This document shows positions 7,409 through 12,413 of a DNA stretch of 12,413 nucleotides, piece after piece (position 1 is the first letter of the stretch; every line of letters starts with the position of its first letter). The notes beneath the pieces are model-generated. The model was given only the letters and a program-made list of their open reading frames with translations, was not told where the DNA came from and did not search any database. The stretch spans positions 1 to 12,413 of the forward strand of contig NZ_JOBL01000256.1 of NCBI RefSeq assembly GCF_000716335.1, read 5' to 3'. Made by a program: the position numbers and the translations under genes. This DNA comes from Streptomyces sp. NRRL S-118 (GTDB lineage Bacteria; Actinomycetota; Actinomycetes; Streptomycetales; Streptomycetaceae).

Positions 7409-7452
7409 CCCCCCCAGGAAGGCGCCGACCAGACAGTCAGCACCCAGGCACT

Positions 7453-7476
7453 GTACCCAAACGCCTCAGCGCACCC
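7453..7476 (-). promoter_or_regulatory. SigmaB-like promoter for the phosphatase-STAS operon
   Basis: On the minus strand, GGGT (7473-7476), 14 intervening bases and GGGTAC (7453-7458) match the GNNT-N14-16-GGGTA(C/T) consensus reported for Streptomyces sigmaB-type promoters. Transcription would start near 7446, about 38 nt before the ATG at 7408. The rest of the gap up to 7717 shows no gene. Confidence 0.5.
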
Positions 7477-7683
7477 GACCCGACGACGAGCTTCACGGAA
7501 ACAGCCGCACGAAGGCCGTCACGTTTCGCCTTTCGGTGATCACTGGGCCGAGTTGCCGGCGGTTCGTCGATCGCACCCTGCTGGGCGGCCTGAGAGCAAA
7601 CCCGGCAGGGACGCTGCACGCGACGACACCCTGCGCCAAGGGGCGAGGAAGACCTTGGCTGGTGAGAGCAGTCGACATGCGGG

Positions 7684-7689
7684 GATAAT
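7684..7689 (+). promoter_or_regulatory. Possible -10 box before the hypothetical gene at 7736
   Basis: GATAAT stands out as an AT-rich hexamer in GC-rich DNA, about 30-50 bp before the candidate starts. TTGGCT at 7655-7660 is 23 bp upstream, too far for a standard -35 box. Only the -10 is supported. Confidence 0.25.
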
Positions 7690-7735
7690 CTGGCGAGCGG
7701 CCCATTTGCAGGTCCATATGAGACGGATGGGCGAC

Positions 7736-8050
7736 ATGAGTGGCACGCACAAGGAGCTGGTATGCCGGGTGAGGCGTGAGCTGCTGCGGGCAGGTTTCAG
7801 CCTGGTGGACGGAGATGAGAGCGGGGCGCCCAGCATGCGAGTGGTCCAGGTGCCGGCGGGAGCCATGGTGTGCTGGACCCCCTTGGGCGGATCCGCCGAA
7901 CTGACCGGGCCTCTCGACCGTTCGGGTCAGAACACACAGGCGGCTGTATTCACAGCGGTGAGGGCTGTCCTTGCCAGCCAGGGACACAATGTCATGGTGA
8001 CCAACGGGACGTTCGACCTCATCGTCCTTCCCCCTCCTCAGAGTTCTTGA
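7736..8050 (+). CDS. Hypothetical protein, 104 aa
   Basis: A small soluble protein starting MSGTHKELVCRVRRELLRAG, then GESG-like and PAGAMVCWTP segments, and ending with a hydrophobic strand (FDLIVLPPP). The layout is one amphipathic helix (5-20), two or three beta strands (35-50), a helix (66-82) and a last strand. I recall similar uncharacterised proteins in Streptomyces but cannot name a family. In-frame ATGs at 7718 and 7727 are also possible; 7736 has GGATGG 5 nt before it. It is divergent from the phosphatase gene and convergent with the gene at 8272. The 221 bp to that gene contain no recognised feature. Confidence 0.6.
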   Translation: MSGTHKELVCRVRRELLRAGFSLVDGDESGAPSMRVVQVPAGAMVCWTPLGGSAELTGPLDRSGQNTQAAVFTAVRAVLASQGHNVMVTNGTFDLIVLPPPQSS

Positions 8051-8271
8051 TACCGGCGGGGGTATGCGGCCTGCGCATCCCCGAAGGCCCGGACGGCCGC
8101 ACGGCAGCCATCAGCCCGCTGACATGCCCGACCACGGCCGCCACCCGCCCGCGCACGGCAGGCCGCCTTCAGCGGTCGCCAGCGGTGCCCCGGCCGACCG
8201 CGCCCTGCCGCCCCTGGGCAGCCACTGCGGATGGACAGGCCGGCCCGGGGCAGCGCCGCCATCCCTGCGCA

Positions 8272-8496
8272 TCAGGCGGCACTGAACTGATGAGCAGGCC
8301 CGTCGCGCCACTCCACCCACCGCGGGTCATCCAGGACGGCATCGGGTTCGGTGATACCGGCGCCCTCGAGGAAGACGACCAGGTCGTGGTCGCTGTAGGC
8401 GGTGCCGAGAATCTCGTCCCGGCCGTGCCAGTGCACGGTGACTCTCCGGCCGCCAGAACGGGAGGGCCGGTGCACGACGATCGGCGCGCTGCTCAC
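8272..8496 (-). CDS. Hypothetical protein, 74 aa
   Basis: The reading frame from GTG 8496 to TGA 8272-8274 encodes SSAPIVVHRPSRSGGRRVTV, then LGTAYSDHDLVVFLEGAG and DDPRWVEWRDGPAHQF. It resembles a small uncharacterised protein often seen in Streptomyces (a basic beta-rich start, a short SDHD-VVEFL helix, an acidic VEWR tail). There are no membrane segments. GGGAGG sits only 1 nt before the GTG, too close for good initiation, so the start may be the GTG at codon 8 or the gene may be read by coupling. It follows a truncated frame (8549-8687) on the same strand with a 52-bp gap, suggesting a former two-gene unit. No function can be assigned. Confidence 0.7.
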   Translation of the reverse strand: MSSAPIVVHRPSRSGGRRVTVHWHGRDEILGTAYSDHDLVVFLEGAGITEPDAVLDDPRWVEWRDGPAHQFSAA

Positions 8497-8548
8497 GCCT
8501 CCCAGCGTGCCCCGGGTCGGACTGGTGGGCGAGTCGGCCCGGCGACGG

Positions 8549-8687
8549 TCAGGGCGTGTCGCCAGTCCAGTCCCAGCGGCCGGGGTCGCCGGGGCGCGGG
8601 TCGTATAGGGCTCGGCCGCCGGCGCTGAACTGCCCCAGCTCGGTGGCCAGCGCGACGCCGGTGTCGAGGCGCAGCGGGAGCGGCTGG
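8549..8687 (-). pseudogene. 3' fragment of a hypothetical gene cut at repeat copy 2
   Basis: On the minus strand a frame ending at TGA 8549-8551 reads LDTGVALATELGQFSAGG, then ALYDPRPGDPGRWDWTGDTP. Nearly every codon ends in G or C, much better than the overlapping plus-strand frames. It loses sense where repeat copy 2 begins (8688), so its 5' part seems to have been replaced when the repeat arrived. It lies 52 bp upstream of the small gene at 8272-8496 and probably formed an operon with it. No family was recognised. Confidence 0.5.
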
Positions 8688-8690
8688 GCG

Positions 8691-8965
8691 CGCTCGGCGT
8701 CACGGCGCCGGAACCGGCCCCCACCACGCCGCGGGCCGGCGGCGGCCGGGCAGCCGCGTGGGAGCGGGGGGTGGCAGCGGCCCGCGCGTACCTGGCCCGT
8801 GAGGGCACCCTGACGGGCGTCAGCCGGGGTCACGTCAAACACGCTGTGCACGAGGGGCAGGAACGCGCGGTGAAGCTCGGCGTATGGCTGTCCAACCAGC
8901 GCTCCCGCCGCGCGATGCTCCCCGCGGACCGGGTCGCGGTGCTGGAGGAACTCGGGGTTGTCTGA
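8691..8965 (+). pseudogene. 3' fragment of a helicase-associated (HA) domain gene, copy 2
   Basis: The frame ending at TGA 8963-8965 encodes LGVTAPEPAP, a Gly/Ala linker, WERGVAAARAYLAREGTL, then GQERAVKLGVWLSNQRSRR and VAVLEELGVV. This is one complete HA repeat, starting with the AA.AY...G helix and ending with the LG.WL.NQR block, as found in tandem in large Streptomyces end-associated helicases. A TAG at 8606-8608 closes the frame upstream, and no helicase motor motifs are present. It keeps the 18 codons missing from copy 1, so it is closer to the parent gene. Confidence 0.65.
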
Positions 8966-8978
8966 ACGGGCGTGCACG

Positions 8979-9013
8979 AAGGCGCCCCACACCAGCACGA
9001 TGGGGGGCGCCTT
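8979..9013 (+). terminator. Terminator conserved in repeat copy 2
   Basis: Same structure as in copy 1: AAGGCGCCCC (8979-8988) pairs with GGGGCGCCTT (9004-9013) over a 15-nt loop, 13 bp past the stop. The loop differs from copy 1 at two positions while the stem is unchanged. Confidence 0.75.
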
Positions 9014-9168
9014 GTCGTTTCGGGTTCTGCGGGAGGCGGGCGTGTGCGCTTACCGGCGCAAGACGTTGACGCACTCCGTCGCAAGCGGGCTCCGGGGCCC
9101 GGCAAGCGGCCGGATGTCCCGAGGCCGTGACGAGCACGGCACCACCCGGCTTGCCCGGGCGAGTGGCG

Positions 9169-9420
9169 TCAGGCGATGGCCACAGCAGCGAGCGCTTCCC
9201 GCAAATGCTCCAGCCGGTCGACCTCAGGCAAGCTCTGCTGGGACTCCGGGTTGCCCACGGCGGCGAGCAGATCGGCAGCGGCCTTCGCCGCGACGGTGCG
9301 GTCGTCGAACGACAGGACCCACACCTGATCGCGGATCAGCCGTTCAGCTTCCTTCACCAATTCTTCGATCTATGCCCCGATGTTCTCCACGAGCGCCATC
9401 CTATGCCCGTATTCGATCAT
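9169..9420 (-). pseudogene. Small hypothetical gene with an internal amber codon
   Basis: From ATG 9420 (G-run ribosome site 8 nt upstream) the frame reads MIEYGHRMALVENIGA, meets a TAG at 9370-9372, and continues in the same frame as IEELVKEAERLIRDQVWVLS and ADLLAAVG to the TGA at 9169-9171. The later part (about 63 aa from GTG 9360) is helical and resembles a small conserved Streptomyces protein of unknown function. Either the gene is broken by one nonsense change, or the real start is GTG 9360 or TTG 9363, which lack a good ribosome site. No function can be given. Confidence 0.5.
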
Positions 9421-9707
9421 CAACGGATCCCCCCATGAGCGCCGGACGCCCCAGCGGGATCTGTCGGACGAGTCCGCCGCCTGCGAGGAGCGACCCGGCG
9501 CAGGGCCGACTCCTATACACCTTGCCGAGGGATCACTCGCCTGATGCGCGTGGCGGCCGCGCTCCGCGGCGGGGCCGCCGCGGAAGGGGGCGCGGGTCGG
9601 GCGGGCGCGGCGCGCCGGGGGGTGGGGGCAGCCCCGGCCGTACTGCGGTCCCGTCATCCGGGGGATGAGGCCTGCCCCACGCACTCCATACCGGCGCAGA
9701 ACTGGCG
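9421..9707. other. Noncoding G-rich stretch with short palindromes
   Basis: No gene recognised. About 9555-9645 is very G/C-rich, with small self-complementary pieces such as CCGCGCTCCGCGG, and CCGGGG paired with CCCCGG around a G-run. These resemble the compact hairpins of Streptomyces telomeres only superficially. Confidence 0.35.
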
Positions 9708-9919
9708 TTACTCACCACGGTATCGGTGGCCGCCGTGATCGGTGGGGCCTTCTTGACGCGCTTTGCGCTTGCTCCAGTTCTTCCGGTACTCCCGCAGCAT
9801 CGCCCGGGCCAGGCTGGTGCCCGGCTTCTTGTCGTCCGGCATCCACGTCCGGACGGCCGACAGGGCCCGGTTCTCCCGAAGCTGCCACGAAGTGACAAGT
9901 AGCTCTCTGTAGCGGATCT
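9708..9919 (-). pseudogene. C-terminal fragment of an unknown gene cut by the Tn3-like element
   Basis: On the minus strand a frame ending at TAA 9708-9710 encodes about 70 residues, including RELLVTSWQLRENRALSAVR, then TWMPDDKKPGTSLARAML and a very basic REYRKNWSKRKARQ. It keeps coding character up to about 9920, where the candidate transposon end begins; beyond that the same frame runs antisense to the transposase. The basic tail suggests a nucleic-acid-binding protein. The family was not recognised. Confidence 0.45.
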
Positions 9920-9957
9920 GGGGTGCGCTTGTCAGTGTTTTGGATCTTCTGGGCTCA
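9920..9957. mobile_element. Candidate left inverted repeat of a Tn3-family transposon
   Basis: GGGGTGCGCTTGTCAGTG starts at 9920. Tn3-family elements have about 38-bp ends that begin with GGGG and often carry a TCAGTG-like core, as here. It lies about 94 bp before the transposase start, and an older reading frame stops making sense at the same point. The other end is outside the window, so the repeat cannot be confirmed. Confidence 0.45.
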
Positions 9958-10001
9958 TCGGATGCCGTGCTCGGCCAGGTTGGTCCGGTCATGACGACCG
10001 G

Positions 10002-10007
10002 AAGGAG
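10002..10007 (+). promoter_or_regulatory. Transposase ribosome site beside a small hairpin
   Basis: AAGGAG (10002-10007) sits 6 nt before GTG 10014 and 3 nt before GTG 10011, favouring 10014 as the start. A 7-bp stem, TCCGGTC (9984-9990) and GACCGGA (9996-10002) with a 5-nt loop, abuts and overlaps the first base of this site and could limit ribosome access. Confidence 0.45.
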
Positions 10008-10013
10008 CCCGTG

Positions 10014-12413
10014 GTGCGGCAGGAGTGGGAACCGGAAGACCTGATCGAGGTCTGGACGCTGCTGGAGGAGGACCAGGAGCGGCTGCGGAACAAGTCGGGA
10101 GCGAACCGGCTGGGGTTCGCACTGCTGCTGAAGTTCTTCGAGGTGGAGGCCCTGTTCCCGGAGGACGCCGGGGAGATCCCGGCGCCGGCGGTGTCGTACG
10201 TCGCCCAGCAGGTGAAGGTGCCCGCGGAGGAGTGGGCCGCATACGACTGGTCGGGGCGGGCGATCAAGCGGCACCGGATGGAGATCCGGGGCGCGTTCGG
10301 CTTCCGTGAGTGCGCCGAGGAGGACCAGGCCCAGCTCGCCGAGTGGCTGGCGGTCGAGCTGTGCGGGGTGGAGCTGAACCGGGACCGGCTGGCGGAGGCC
10401 GTGGTGGCCCGCTGCCGCAAGGACCGGCTGGAGCCGCCGACGCCGGGGCGTATCGCCCGGCTGGTGGTTCGGCGGTCAGCACCTTCGAGGAGCGGTTCTG
10501 CGCGGCCACCGTGGGCCGGCTGTCGGCGGCGACCCGGTCCCGGCTGGACGACCTGATCGCCGAGGACGCCGGCGCGGACGCGGACAGCGCGGGCGGCGGG
10601 GGCACGTTCTTCACCGAGCTGAAGGCGGACCCGGGCGCGTTGGGGCTGGACAGCCTGCTGGCGGAGTGAACAAGCTCCAGCGGGTGCGCGGGCTTCAGCT
10701 GCCGCCGGAGCTGTTCGCGGACGTGTCGGGGAAGCTGGTGGCGGCCTGGCGGGCGCGTGCGGCGAAGGAGTATCCCTCGGACCTGCGGGCGGCGGCCGGG
10801 CCGGTGCGGTACACGCTGCTGTCGACGCTGTGCCATGTGCGGGAGACGGAGATCACCGACTCGTTTGGTGGAGCTGTTCATCCAGCTCGTGCAGAAGATC
10901 AACACGCGGGCGGAGAAGAAGGTCGAGGGCGAGTTCACCAAGGAGCTCAAGCGGGTCCGCGGCAAGGAGGGCATCCTGCTGCGGCTGGCGGAGGCTGCCG
11001 TCGCGGAGCCGCGGCACGGTCCGCAAGGTGATCTATCCGGTGGCCGGGGAGTCCACGCTGAAGGCGCTGGCGGCGGAGGCCGCGGCGAACGAGGCTCGTT
11101 ACCGGGCCCGGGTGCGGACGGTGCTGCGCTCGTCGTACTCGGGCCACTGGCGGCGGATGCTCTCGCCGCTGCTGAACGTGCTGGAGCTGAAGTGCAACAA
11201 CACCGCCTACCGGCCGGTGATGGACGCCATCGATCTGCTCAAGCGCTACCTGGACCAACCCATCGCGAAGGAGGGTGCGTTCTTCGACGAGGCGGAGAAG
11301 ATCCCGCTGGCCGGGGTGGTGCGCGAGGAGTGGCGCAAGGCGGTGGTGGATGAGCGCGGCCGGGTCGAACGCATCCCGTACGAGCTGTGCGTGTCGTGGC
11401 GCTGCGGGACGCGCTGCGGCGGCGGGAGATCTGGGTGCCGGGCGCGAACCGGTGGCAGAACCCGGAGAACGACTGCCGCCGGACTTCGAGGACAACCGCG
11501 ATGTGCACTACGACGCGATCCGCCAGCCGCAGGACCCGGAGAAGTTCATCGAGGCCCTGGAGAAAGGGCTGCGCGAGGCTTTGACCCGCTTCGATGCGGC
11601 GCTGGAGCTGGGCACCACGGGCGGGGTGGACATCGTCAAGAAGCACGGCGAGCCGTGGATCAAGGTCTCGCCGCTGGGCAAGCAGGAGGAGCCGGAGAAC
11701 CTCGTCGCGCTGAAGGCTGAGATCGAACGCCGCTGGGGCACAATCGACCTGATCGACATCCTCAAGGAGGCCGAGTTCGCCACCGGCTTCACCGGCGAAT
11801 TCACCTCGGTCGCCACCAGGGAGGCGGTCCCGAAGGCGGTGCTGCGGCGCCGGCTGCTGCTGGTGCTGTTCGCGCTCGGGACGAACATGGGCATCAAGCG
11901 CGTCGCGGTCACCGGCAAGCACGGCGAGAGCGAGGCCGTCCTGCGCCGCGTACGGCACCTGTTCGTCAACCGGACCAACATGCGCGCGGCGCTGGTGCGG
12001 CTGGTCAACGCCACCTTCGCCGCCCGCGATGCCGCGTGGTGGGGCGAGGGCACCGCCTGCGCGAGCGACTCCAAGAAGTTCGGCTCCTGGAGCTCGAACT
12101 TCATGACCGAGTGGCACCAGCGGTACCGCGGGCCCGGCGTGATGATCTACTGGCACGTCGAGAAGAAGTCGCTGTGCGTCTACAGCCAGCTCAAGTCCTG
12201 CTCCGCCTCCGAGGTCGCCGCGATGATCGAGGGCGTACTGCGGCACTGCACGGACGTGGAGATCGACCGGCAGTACACCGACACGCACGGCGCCTCCATC
12301 GTCGGGTTCGCCTTCGCCCACATGCTCGGCTTCAACCTGCTCCCCAGGCTGAAGAGCGTCGGCTCAGCGCGGCTGTACCGGCCAGCGGCCGGCGAGGACG
12401 AGAAGTGGCCGAA
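10014..12413 (+). pseudogene. tnpA: Tn3-family transposase with six frame changes, running off the window
   Basis: About 800 codons of a Tn3-type transposase (usual length near 1,000). Segments match the family in order: N-terminal [97 protein letters not shown], and the catalytic region with [14 protein letters not shown] (first Asp at 12067-12069) and [14 protein letters not shown] (second Asp at 12280-12282). The catalytic Glu lies past the window. Reading through needs six single-base changes: losses near 10467, 10666, 11392 and 11474, gains near 10865 and 11010. From 11474 to 12413 the frame is clean. The protein sequence stays well conserved on both sides of every shift, so these may be sequencing indels rather than decay. 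No resolvase gene is visible. Confidence 0.88.

Larger units (their letters stand above)
8688..9150 (+). repeat. Direct repeat copy 2 (HA-domain gene 3' end plus tail)
   Basis: This 463-bp stretch is the fuller copy of the repeat at 5046-5457, in the same orientation, with 3,230 bp between them. Bases 9039-9150 match copy 1 exactly. The left edge coincides with the loss of a minus-strand reading frame and the right edge lies 18 bp before the end of the next minus-strand gene. No short target duplication or inverted-repeat ends were seen, so it does not look like a simple transposon. Confidence 0.9.

Noticed and set aside
7409..7717. Open frames in the gap upstream of the phosphatase gene
   Set aside because: Products are Arg/Pro-rich with no motif and the third-position GC bias is poor; only a promoter candidate was kept.
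2392..9372. Two genes each interrupted by a single TAG (2392 and 9370), suggesting amber readthrough
   Set aside because: One also has a frameshift, and many intact genes here end normally; there is no suppressor tRNA or insertion signal. Ordinary nonsense changes or sequence error explain it better.
9541..9645. GC-rich block with mini-palindromes resembling Streptomyces telomere hairpins
   Set aside because: It lacks the ordered series of hairpins with short purine loops that defines known telomeres, and GC-rich noncoding DNA gives such palindromes by chance.
10666..10669. GTGA stop-start overlap in the transposase as a natural two-gene arrangement
   Set aside because: Tn3 transposases are single proteins, and five more frame changes follow the same pattern, so this is one of a set of indels.

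Overview
The window is high-GC DNA whose coding frames strongly prefer G or C in the third codon position, with GTG starts. It is typical of a Streptomyces or close relative. Transposase pieces, broken genes and 3' fragments of a helicase-associated (HA) domain gene, a type common on linear plasmids and chromosome arms, point to an accessory region: a linear plasmid, a subtelomeric arm or an integrated plasmid remnant. That placement is inference; no telomere or replication origin was recognised.

Layout. 1-78 is the 3' tail of an IS5-like transposase. 248-2035 (minus) is an intact serine/threonine protein kinase fused to a membrane DUF4328-like domain. 2173-3109 (plus) is a broken plasmid-maintenance-like gene with one amber stop and one frameshift; it contains a 26-bp perfect palindrome and ends at a strong hairpin. 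3157-4124 is mostly unreadable, with one weak ORF. 4125-4865 is a secreted HNH-family nuclease.

Two direct repeats (5046-5457 and 8688-9150) each carry the 3' end of an HA-domain gene, its terminator, and a 112-bp tail that is identical in both copies and mostly noncoding. Between them lie a translationally coupled PP2C (SpoIIE-type) phosphatase / STAS anti-anti-sigma pair on the minus strand with a sigmaB-like promoter, and two or three small hypothetical genes, one cut off at the edge of the second repeat.

The right end (9920-12413) is the left end of a Tn3-family transposon. It has a candidate inverted repeat, which truncates an older minus-strand gene, and a transposase running off the window. 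The transposase needs six single-base frame changes within about 1 kb but is otherwise well conserved.

How the genes might work together. The phosphatase and STAS protein form a classical partner-switching half-module: the phosphatase dephosphorylates the STAS protein, which then sequesters an anti-sigma kinase encoded elsewhere. The Ser/Thr kinase is a separate membrane signalling protein. The HNH nuclease is predicted to act outside the cell. Nothing in the window shows these acting as one pathway. The most unusual signals are the palindrome inside the broken gene, the direct-repeat pair flanking the signalling segment, and the indel cluster in the Tn3 transposase.
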